From positions 124,001 through 188,000 of the forward strand of contig CALMVZ010000026.1 of assembly GCA_937873155.1 (NCBI GenBank): a stretch of DNA of 64,000 nt, read 5' to 3'. This DNA is from an uncultured Bacteroidota bacterium (GTDB taxonomy: Bacteria > Bacteroidota > Bacteroidia > B-17B0 > Aurantibacillaceae). How positions within the stretch are numbered: the first letter of the stretch is position 1; every line of letters begins with the position of its first letter. Positions 57,499 to 64,000 of this stretch are shown one piece after another. A program made the translations under genes and the position numbers. The notes under the pieces were generated by a model, which did no database searches, was not told the DNA's origin, and worked only from the letters and a program-made list of their open reading frames with translations.

Positions 57499-58752
57499 AT
57501 GCAATTAAAACGCGTAGTGGTAACCGGACTGGGTGCCGTTACACCTTTGGGCAATAATGTAAACGATTATTGGACAAACCTGGTGAATGGTGTTAGCGGA
57601 GCCGCTATTATTACGCGCTTTGATGCATCTAAATTCAAGACCCGTTTCGCTTGTGAAGTAAAGGGTTTTAATCCTGAAGATTATTTCGATAAAAAAGAAG
57701 CACGCCGTGTAGATGCATTCACGCATTACGGAATTGCCGCTTCTGTTCAGGCAATGGCCGATTCAGGCTTAGACAAAGAAGGTATCGATAAAAATGAGAT
57801 CGGTGTTATATGGGGTTCCGGTATCGGGGGCTTAGATACATTCCAAACTGAAACTTTTGCTTATGCGAAAGGTGATGGCACGCCCCGTTTCAATCCATTC
57901 TTTATCCCTAAGATGATCGCTGATATTTGCTCAGGCCATATCTCTATACGTTTTGGTTTACGCGGACCGAACTTCACAACTGTTGCAGCATGCGCTTCTT
58001 CAACTAATGCTTTGATCGATGCTTTCAATTATATCCGTTTAGGAAAAGCAAATGCAATTGTTACAGGTGGTTCTGAAGCCGCGATCAACGAAAGTGGTAT
58101 TGGTGGTTTCAATGCCTGCCAGGCAATGAGTACAAATAATGATTCTCCCGCAACAGCTTCCCGCCCTTACGATGCAACCCGCGATGGTTTTGTATTAGGT
58201 GAAGGTGGAGCTGCTTTAATATTAGAAGAATTAGAACATGCATTAGCACGCGGTGCAAAAATTTACGCCGAAGTGATTGGCGGCGGTATGAGCGGCGATG
58301 CTTATCATATCACAGCGCCTCATCCGGATGGATTAGGTGCAACATTAGTAATGCAGCGTGCATTGAAAGATGCAGGTATTTCTCCAGACGAGATCAATTA
58401 CATCAATACACATGGTACCAGTACGCCTTTAGGTGATGGCGCCGAACTAAAAGCTATCGCTAATGTTTTTGGTGAGAATGCTTTTAAAATGAATATCTCA
58501 GCAACAAAAAGTATGACCGGCCATTTACTTGGCGCTGCGGGTGCTGTTGAAGCCATTGCTACTGTTCTTGCAGTGAAGAATGATATTATCCCCCCAACGA
58601 TCAATCATTCTGTTGTTGATCCGGAAATTGACCCCCGTTTTAATTTAACCTTGAACAAAATGCAAAAGCGCACCGTAAATGCTGCCATTAGCAATACATT
58701 TGGTTTTGGTGGACATAACGCTGCGGTTGTATTAAAGAAGTTCAAGCAATAA
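57499..58752 (+). CDS. fabF: beta-ketoacyl-ACP synthase II
   Basis: 417 aa, MQLKRVVVTGLGAVTPLGNN. Catalytic triad: Cys in VAACASSTNAL, His in NTHGTSTPLGD and His in KSMTGHLLGAAG. Elongates acyl-ACP with malonyl-ACP. Encoded 20 nt after acpP, a classic pair. Confidence 0.97.
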   Translation: MQLKRVVVTGLGAVTPLGNNVNDYWTNLVNGVSGAAIITRFDASKFKTRFACEVKGFNPEDYFDKKEARRVDAFTHYGIAASVQAMADSGLDKEGIDKNEIGVIWGSGIGGLDTFQTETFAYAKGDGTPRFNPFFIPKMIADICSGHISIRFGLRGPNFTTVAACASSTNALIDAFNYIRLGKANAIVTGGSEAAINESGIGGFNACQAMSTNNDSPATASRPYDATRDGFVLGEGGAALILEELEHALARGAKIYAEVIGGGMSGDAYHITAPHPDGLGATLVMQRALKDAGISPDEINYINTHGTSTPLGDGAELKAIANVFGENAFKMNISATKSMTGHLLGAAGAVEAIATVLAVKNDIIPPTINHSVVDPEIDPRFNLTLNKMQKRTVNAAISNTFGFGGHNAAVVLKKFKQ

Positions 58753-58759
58753 TATAAGC

Positions 58760-59467
58760 TTGATAAAAAAATTCTTTCCACGTTTCTCTAAGAACAAAGC
58801 TGACGTTCAGTTAAAACGGAACCTTAAGACCTTATTGGGATTCACTCCCGGTAATCTTTCTCTCTACAAACAAGCTTTTTTGCACAGCAGCAAACGAGAA
58901 ACAATAAATAACGAACGCCTCGAGTTTTTAGGAGACGCAGTTCTTGGTGCTGTGATAGCTGAACATTTGTTCAAATTATTTCCTTACAAGGATGAAGGTT
59001 TCCTGACGCAGTTACGTTCTAAGATCGTGAACGGACAAAACCTTCAGCAATTAGCACTTAAACTGGGAATAGATAAACATCTTAAAGTCGGATTAAAAGA
59101 AAGTGAGAAATCAAAATCATCAGTTTATGGCGATGCATTCGAAGCATTGATAGGGGCAGTATATATCGACAAAGGTTTTGTGATCTGCAGAAACTTTATT
59201 TTAAAACGGATCATTAAAATGCATGTCGATCTGGATGAATTGTTAAATACAGATTCTGATTTCAAGAGTCAGTTGCAGATCTATTGTCAGAAAAATAAAC
59301 TGAGTTTGGAGTATCGTTTGTTAAGCGAAGAACAAAAAGGGAAAACAAAGATCTTTGTTGTGCAGGTGTTCATTAATAATAAGCCTTTCGTGATCTTTGA
59401 GAATTACAGCAAGCGTGTTGCCGAGCAAAAAGCGGCGCAACTAACTTTGGAAGAGTTACAGGGGTAG
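58760..59467 (+). CDS. rnc: ribonuclease III
   Basis: 235 aa starting at TTG 58760, 7 nt after fabF. Endonuclease signature ERLEFLGDAVLGAVIAEHLF, catalytic Asp/Glu in YGDAFEALIGAVYID and C-terminal double-stranded-RNA-binding domain (DSDFKSQLQIYCQKNKLSLE, RVAEQKAAQLTLEEL). Processes rRNA and other structured RNA. The acpP-fabF-rnc order is typical for bacteria of this group. Confidence 0.95.
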   Translation: MIKKFFPRFSKNKADVQLKRNLKTLLGFTPGNLSLYKQAFLHSSKRETINNERLEFLGDAVLGAVIAEHLFKLFPYKDEGFLTQLRSKIVNGQNLQQLALKLGIDKHLKVGLKESEKSKSSVYGDAFEALIGAVYIDKGFVICRNFILKRIIKMHVDLDELLNTDSDFKSQLQIYCQKNKLSLEYRLLSEEQKGKTKIFVVQVFINNKPFVIFENYSKRVAEQKAAQLTLEELQG

Positions 59468-59473
59468 TTTCAA

Positions 59474-59505
59474 AATAAAAAACCCCGCACTTTATGTACG
59501 GGATT
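59474..59505 (-). terminator. terminator of the minus-strand surface-protein gene
   Basis: On the minus strand CCCGTAC, 5-nt loop, GTGCGGG (one T-G pair), then a run of six T. Plus-strand pairing is weaker, so rnc may also end here. Confidence 0.7.
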
Positions 59506-59530
59506 CTTAAATTCATGTAACAATAAAACT

Positions 59531-60922
59531 TTATTGTTTGATCACCTTTACGCCACCAGTTTTTCCGGCGGTCGGTTTTACAAAATAAATTCCTTTAGCA
59601 TAATTCTCTCCGAACTTGACTGTTGAATTTTTTTCTGTATAGATAGTTTCAATTAAATTTCCGGTATAAGAATAAACTTCGAATGTATTTGTAGTGCTTG
59701 TGTGAATTGAAAAATCATTTACTGAAGGGTTTGGATAAATAGCAGGCATCGGATCTTTCACTGAAATTTCATTTACCCCTGTAAGTACTGCCGGACAGGT
59801 AAATCCTACCGGCATAAAATAATTCGCCGGGAAACCCGGTAAACTTAAAGCAGCTTGTATTCCATTAAACATAGGGTCAAGATCCACTTGCATATCCTGG
59901 TAATTACAAGCAATACCTGCAAGGCTGGGTGTATTCACAACACCAACGTATTGACTGAATCCTTTATCGACATAAATTTTTCCATCGTTACCTATTTGCA
60001 GGCCGTAAGTGGCCGGTGTCGTGCTAATTGTTGCCTCTGAAGTAGCGATGGCCATAGTAGTTGGTAATGAAACATCGTACTGCACTAATGTTTTATTTGC
60101 GTCATAAGTACTCACATAAACTTTAGAAGCCTCAGCGGAAAATTCGATACCATAAGTTTTGTCGGTCTGATAAAACGTTTGTGCATTACTGACTACACCT
60201 GTGTTGGTATTGAAATCCAAAAGTTCCCAAATATCAAGGTAACTTACCGTAAGAGCGATCTTATTCCCGCAAGGATTAAATTTCATTTGTCCATAACTGT
60301 TTTGAGGTGTTCCTGTATGAGCAGTTCCTACGTTTGATATCACAGGTGAAGCAAGACCGCTTCCTGTTAATGCGTAAGCGTTAAAACTAGTATTGCCCCA
60401 TTGGTGTGCAAGGATCCAGTAACGGTTATTGAAAGGGTCTTTAACCGCCGCTACTTTCTCGGTCATGGGCGTCATTAACATAGTATTTTTAACTGTAACG
60501 CTTCCGTTTCCTGAAGCGAGATTCATATCCACTATGGAATATTGTAATCCATTTGCGCCCACAAAATCATCAGTGGTAAAAATGTAATAAATACCATTGC
60601 TGCCTGGCTGAAGTACAATTAAAGCCGCTTGTGTGCTCGACAAGCCGCCATTTAATCCGCTGCCATTTGCCATTAAGGAATGGGTCTTATCATATACATT
60701 CATTCCGTCCGTATAGAACAATAAATTTCCTGCGGCATCAGAGATCACTGAACAGCCTTCAGACGGAGCATAAGATCCGTTCCCGGGAGCGATCACCGAA
60801 GGAGTGCCTGTTGCGAAATCCAAAGCGCCTCCGTTTCCGAAATACCATTTATCGGTTTGTTTTTGTGAGAAAGAAGTGAGGCCAAGAAATAAAGAAAAAG
60901 CAGTAAGTATAAGTTTTTTCAT
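59531..60922 (-). CDS. T9SS surface protein with beta-propeller-like body
   Basis: 463 aa from ATG 60922, signal MKKLILTAFSLFLGLTSFSQ. The mature part has repeated ~50-residue units such as KWYFGNGGALDFATGTP, CSVISDAAGNLLFYTDGMNV and KIALTVSYLDIWELLDF, typical of a beta-propeller family in Bacteroidota. A type A sorting domain closes it (PMPAIYPNPSVNDFSIHTS on). Likely adhesin or surface layer component; function unknown. Confidence 0.75.
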   Translation of the reverse strand: MKKLILTAFSLFLGLTSFSQKQTDKWYFGNGGALDFATGTPSVIAPGNGSYAPSEGCSVISDAAGNLLFYTDGMNVYDKTHSLMANGSGLNGGLSSTQAALIVLQPGSNGIYYIFTTDDFVGANGLQYSIVDMNLASGNGSVTVKNTMLMTPMTEKVAAVKDPFNNRYWILAHQWGNTSFNAYALTGSGLASPVISNVGTAHTGTPQNSYGQMKFNPCGNKIALTVSYLDIWELLDFNTNTGVVSNAQTFYQTDKTYGIEFSAEASKVYVSTYDANKTLVQYDVSLPTTMAIATSEATISTTPATYGLQIGNDGKIYVDKGFSQYVGVVNTPSLAGIACNYQDMQVDLDPMFNGIQAALSLPGFPANYFMPVGFTCPAVLTGVNEISVKDPMPAIYPNPSVNDFSIHTSTTNTFEVYSYTGNLIETIYTEKNSTVKFGENYAKGIYFVKPTAGKTGGVKVIKQ

Positions 60923-61015
60923 AGAAGAGAAATTTGTGCCAAAGGCATACCTTCGGGAGTGTATAGCTAAACTACAATAATTAACCACAAAACCAAAGGA
61001 AATTAACAATTAAGG

Positions 61016-61492
61016 CTACAGAACCTCTTCTAATTCCTTCTGATAGTCGTATTGAAGGTCAGGATGTAAGGAATCAATAAGAGCTTGTATCTTTTTTATC
61101 TCTCCGGCCTTAAGATTTACCAGGCGTGCACTTTTTTGAATTGGAATTTTTGAGGCCTTCAATTTCATGCAAAAATAAATATGTAGATCTGCAGCAACGC
61201 CTTTATCGCCAACGTACTTTATGTATTTATTGATGATGCGTAAAATTTTTCTCAGGCTTTTTTTGGCGTAATATAAATTAGTGTCGGGATGTAATTCTGA
61301 GAATTGTTTGTCTACTTCTTCTTTTATCTGGGTCACAAAACCGTTTTTGTCATGCGCTTCAAATAAAAGATAATCCAGGAATTCTTTATTATCCTTTTTG
61401 TATTTCGCTAAAGCAATACAGAGTTCGGCCAATTGTTTTGGTTCCAATTCCTGCAGTTCTTTTTTTATTTCGGCTAATGTTCCTGATTTCAC
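61016..61492 (-). CDS. DUF6155-like protein
   Basis: 158 aa starting at GTG 61492. All-helical, charged: LAEIKKELQELEPKQLAELC, LRKILRIINKYIKYVGDKG and LVNLKAGEIKKIQALIDSL. No signal or membrane segment, so cytoplasmic. The family assignment is from recognition, not a search. Function unknown. Confidence 0.55.
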   Translation of the reverse strand: MKSGTLAEIKKELQELEPKQLAELCIALAKYKKDNKEFLDYLLFEAHDKNGFVTQIKEEVDKQFSELHPDTNLYYAKKSLRKILRIINKYIKYVGDKGVAADLHIYFCMKLKASKIPIQKSARLVNLKAGEIKKIQALIDSLHPDLQYDYQKELEEVL

Positions 61493-61527
61493 TCTATAAA
61501 TATAAGTTATTTGAGTAGATTTAGATA

Positions 61528-61896
61528 ATGAAAAAAGTATTCTTGTATATAATGACAGTTATGTATGCTGCAGCAGGGATCTATCATTTCGTGAATCCTA
61601 AGTTCTATATAAATATCATGCCTGATTGTTTTCGGGTACATTCTTTATTAAACATTACCGGAGGGGTCTCGGAAATTGTTTTAGCAGTGATGTTGTTAGT
61701 GGAAAGCGCCAGGAAACCAGCATCATTTTTAATAATTGCAATGCTGGTTGTTTTTTTATTGCTCATCCATATTCCAATGGCCATTGATTTTTACAAGACA
61801 GATCATCAGGAGCTATGGATAGCTATTATCCGTTTACCGTTGCAACTTGTACTCATATGGTGGGCCTGGCTCTATACAAAACCGTTAAAGCCATAA
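61528..61896 (+). CDS. DoxX-like membrane protein
   Basis: 122 aa with four membrane spans (FLYIMTVMYAAAGIYHFV, LLNITGGVSEIVLAVMLLV, FLIIAMLVVFLLLIHIPMA, LPLQLVLIWWAWLY). The first span with YAAAGIYHFVNPKFY is characteristic of DoxX-like proteins. Substrate or partner unknown. Confidence 0.7.
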   Translation: MKKVFLYIMTVMYAAAGIYHFVNPKFYINIMPDCFRVHSLLNITGGVSEIVLAVMLLVESARKPASFLIIAMLVVFLLLIHIPMAIDFYKTDHQELWIAIIRLPLQLVLIWWAWLYTKPLKP

Positions 61897-61948
61897 AGAA
61901 ATCAGAGTCCCGTTTTTTTTGTACATTTATGTTTCAAAAAATTAACGC

Positions 61949-63142
61949 ATGAAATTTTTTTTACAAATTTTAATTTTCACTTTATTAGCTATCTCTGTTA
62001 AAGCGCAAACAGCAACCAGTATAGCTAATGGAAATTGGACAAATCCATTAACATGGAATTGTACTTGTGTGCCTATTAATGGCTACAGTGTTACCATAAA
62101 CCATAGTGTTACGTTAAATACAAGCATGGTATTCAATACGGGGGGTATCACAATTAATAACACGGGTTCTTTAATTCAGGATGCATCATTAAACCGTGAT
62201 ATCTGGATCAACGGTGGTTATTTTAGTAACAGTGGTCTTGCTAATTTCAGATATTTCCTAGTGTCCGCGGGTAGTTTAAATAACTTCAGTAGTTTTACAG
62301 TTTCTGCATTGACTAATTCTGTTGCTTTCGCTAATGGAGGTTCTATCACAATGGATAGTATGTTTGTTGCGGGTAACCTTAATAATTCACCAATGGGAAA
62401 GATCATAGGAGATAGTTTAACTGTTGGTGCCGGCGTTACTCTAAGTAACTTTGGTAGAGTGATCATAACCGCGCAAACCAATAGTGGAACTGTAACTAAT
62501 GTTAACTATATGTCAAGTTCGTATTATACAAATTCCGGAACGTATACTAATTCAGACTCTTTAATGATCGGTGCAAGTTTCTGGAATAAAGGAAAGTTCA
62601 ACAATAATGCAGGAGCAAAAGTTAGAATTACTAAAAATTTCCATAATTATCATCCATCTAAAACTGCCTGTTTTGACAATAATGGAAATGTAACTATACT
62701 GGATAGCTGGTATAATACAGATTCTGTTACCGGTGGTTCAAGTGGTTATTTTCAAGTGCAGGATACTTCTGCAAACTCTGGTTTTATGAAAAAGAATTTT
62801 ACATTCTGTGATTTGACACCTGCAACTTCAAACGTTGATTTAAACTCAGGTTCAATTGCAAGCGGTATTAATTTTTCATGTTCTGTTGGCATTAAAGAAA
62901 ATGAATTGGCAGAAGCAAAACTTTATCCAAATCCTTCAGGCAGTATTTTTAATATCAGATCAGATATTGCAGAGTTAAGTGTTGTTATTTCGGATATAAG
63001 CGGAAGAATTGTCTTTGAAAAAACTATTTCCCGAGGGGATCATGAGATAGAACTAAAATATCCGGATGGTGTTTATTTAGTGAAACTCACAGATAAACAA
63101 AATGGAAATTCAGTTACAAAACGACTAGTTATCCAAGACTAA
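61949..63142 (+). CDS. T9SS surface protein with beta-helix-like repeats
   Basis: 397 aa, signal MKFFLQILIFTLLAISVKA. A Thr/Asn/Ser-rich body with repeated strands (SVTINHSVTLNTSMVFNTG, GGYFSNSGLANFRYFL, GTYTNSDSLMIGASF) suggests a right-handed beta-helix, ending with a type A sorting domain (LAEAKLYPNPSGSIFNIRS). Possible adhesin; function unknown. Confidence 0.7.
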   Translation: MKFFLQILIFTLLAISVKAQTATSIANGNWTNPLTWNCTCVPINGYSVTINHSVTLNTSMVFNTGGITINNTGSLIQDASLNRDIWINGGYFSNSGLANFRYFLVSAGSLNNFSSFTVSALTNSVAFANGGSITMDSMFVAGNLNNSPMGKIIGDSLTVGAGVTLSNFGRVIITAQTNSGTVTNVNYMSSSYYTNSGTYTNSDSLMIGASFWNKGKFNNNAGAKVRITKNFHNYHPSKTACFDNNGNVTILDSWYNTDSVTGGSSGYFQVQDTSANSGFMKKNFTFCDLTPATSNVDLNSGSIASGINFSCSVGIKENELAEAKLYPNPSGSIFNIRSDIAELSVVISDISGRIVFEKTISRGDHEIELKYPDGVYLVKLTDKQNGNSVTKRLVIQD

Positions 63143-63143
63143 A

Positions 63144-63884
63144 ATTATTTTACTGGTTCCTGAAATATTTAAACCTCTTAATATTGTTGCAGCACAAAGC
63201 ACAAGATTAGGAGGCTTAAGTATTTTTCCCTATAACGAATTAAACCTTGGATTTTCTTCCGGTGATGATATGGAGATCATCAAAAAGAACCGAAAGTTAT
63301 TTTTTGATGCGGTTGGAATTTCTGAAAGTAACATTGCATGGAGTAAATTAATTCATGGCAATAAAGTTCTGGTTGCTGATAAACCGATCAAAGGTGAAGG
63401 ATGTGATGCTGTCATCACCAATAAACCAAATGTATTTGCCTGTGTTTCTATTGCCGATTGTACGCCTGTTTTAGTTTATGATCCAAAGCAAAAAGCTGTA
63501 GCTGCCATTCATGCCGGTTGGAGAGGAACCTCGGCTAAAATAGTGATTGAAACTTTAAAAGCAATGCTAGCTAATTACGGAACCAGGGGAGAAGATTGTT
63601 TAGCCTTCATTGGTGCATGTATAGGTGAAAAGAATTTTGAAGTAGGTGAGGAAGTCGCGATTCAATTCAGTGATGATGTAAAACACTTTGATGAACAAAA
63701 GCAGAAATATTTTGTGGACCTGAAAAAAGAGAACAAAAAACAATTGATACAGTCCGGCCTTTTCGAAAAGAATATTGAGATTTCCAATTACTGTACGATA
63801 GATGATAACGATAAATTTTTCTCGTATAGAAAAGAAAAGGGAGTAACTGGAAGAATGTTGGCGGTGATTGGGTTTAAGGAGTGA
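63144..63884 (+). CDS. pgeF: peptidoglycan editing factor PgeF (YfiH/DUF152, laccase-domain), non-canonical start
   Basis: About 247 aa. Motifs: CVSIADCTPVLVYDP, AAIHAGWRGTSAK and GACIGEKNFEVG hold the Cys/His metal-site residues of the family. PgeF removes or prevents misincorporated L-Ser in peptidoglycan; other reports describe purine nucleoside phosphorylase activity for the fold. The conserved N-terminus AAQSTRLGGLS and NELNLGFSSGDD is encoded upstream of the first ATG (63270) in the same frame, but no ATG, GTG or TTG occurs between the in-frame stop at 63126 and 63270. Initiation at ATT (63144/63147) or CTG (63153) is therefore likely. Confidence 0.8.
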   Translation: MILLVPEIFKPLNIVAAQSTRLGGLSIFPYNELNLGFSSGDDMEIIKKNRKLFFDAVGISESNIAWSKLIHGNKVLVADKPIKGEGCDAVITNKPNVFACVSIADCTPVLVYDPKQKAVAAIHAGWRGTSAKIVIETLKAMLANYGTRGEDCLAFIGACIGEKNFEVGEEVAIQFSDDVKHFDEQKQKYFVDLKKENKKQLIQSGLFEKNIEISNYCTIDDNDKFFSYRKEKGVTGRMLAVIGFKE

Positions 63885-63892
63885 TCTGGAAA

Positions 63893-63971
63893 GTGGTTTC
63901 GACAAGCTCAACCACCGGAATACAAAAGAATTTCTTTTAAAAAGAGGCGGTGCCTGAGCTTGTCGAAGGCA
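63893..63971. repeat. REP-like inverted repeat
   Basis: TTCGACAAGCTCA (63898-63910) and its inverse TGAGCTTGTCGAA (63955-63967), flanked by GTGG/CCACC and GGTGCC/GGCAC. This pair is a widespread intergenic repeat in Bacteroidota. Confidence 0.7.
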
Positions 63972-64000
63972 CTGCTAACGTAATTCCCTCAAATACATCT

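Noticed and set aside
1-64000. CRISPR arrays, rRNA, transposases, prophage genes
   Set aside because: No regularly spaced repeats, rRNA signatures or recombinase/transposase motifs were seen.

Overview
The window is a low-GC stretch of a Bacteroidota chromosome (Flavobacteria/Sphingobacteria-like; lower rank not resolvable from this sequence). The main reasons are seven proteins ending in type IX secretion (T9SS) sorting domains, promoters with the Bacteroidota -7 element TAnnTTTG, the gene orders rimP-nusA-infB and acpP-fabF-rnc, and REP-like repeats common in this phylum.

Layout. 0-10.9 kb: kdsA (lipid A/Kdo synthesis), a GNAT enzyme, an OmpA-like protein, a T9SS copper monooxygenase-like protein, a GreA-like protein, two tandem TPR membrane proteins that stop where a PP2C phosphatase would begin, a thioredoxin-like protein and the antiporter NhaD. 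10.9-21.4 kb: a cluster around a cysteine-free Crp/Fnr regulator. It holds a ClC protein, three paralogous STAS-like proteins, a KamA radical SAM enzyme, PanD, a 59-aa protein, a CHASE3 histidine kinase with response regulator, and a cation/proton antiporter. Seven Fnr-type boxes (TTGAT-N4-ATCAA, six perfect) lie here, each exactly 22 nt upstream of a TA-starting -7-like element. This looks like a compact regulon, probably oxygen- or NO-responsive, and is one of the two most interesting parts of the window.

21.7-31.5 kb: a minus-strand Cu/Ag efflux operon, read copA - copper chaperone - cusA (in two in-frame pieces) - cusC - cusB - cusB2. 31.6-35.6 kb: an ArsR-headed operon with a P2A-type cation ATPase, a small membrane protein and a P-loop ATPase. 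35.7-44.8 kb: a minus-strand copper-handling operon. It encodes a Cys-rich exported protein, two Reeler/choice-of-anchor V proteins, a thioredoxin-like protein, a multicopper oxidase, a PKD protein, an HMA lipoprotein, an MbnP-like protein, an exported HMA protein, an outer-membrane barrel, an HMA-AraC fusion regulator and a 36-aa CxxC protein. Several products are T9SS cargo, so copper capture and oxidation probably happen at the cell surface.

45.0-51.8 kb: a czc-type divalent-metal efflux island (His-rich protein, CzcA-CzcC fusion, CzcB). It is bounded by ~90-bp direct repeats, the right one overlapping the 3' end of a tRNA-Ala(GGC) gene, which is how a tRNA-targeted island looks after losing its integrase. 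A second, interrupted copy of the tRNA 5' half lies next to it. 51.9-64 kb: housekeeping genes (infB, nusA, rimP; acpP, fabF, rnc), two T9SS surface proteins, a DUF6155-like protein, a DoxX-like protein, and pgeF, whose conserved N-terminus lies upstream of any ATG/GTG/TTG. No rRNA, CRISPR array, transposase or complete prophage gene was seen.
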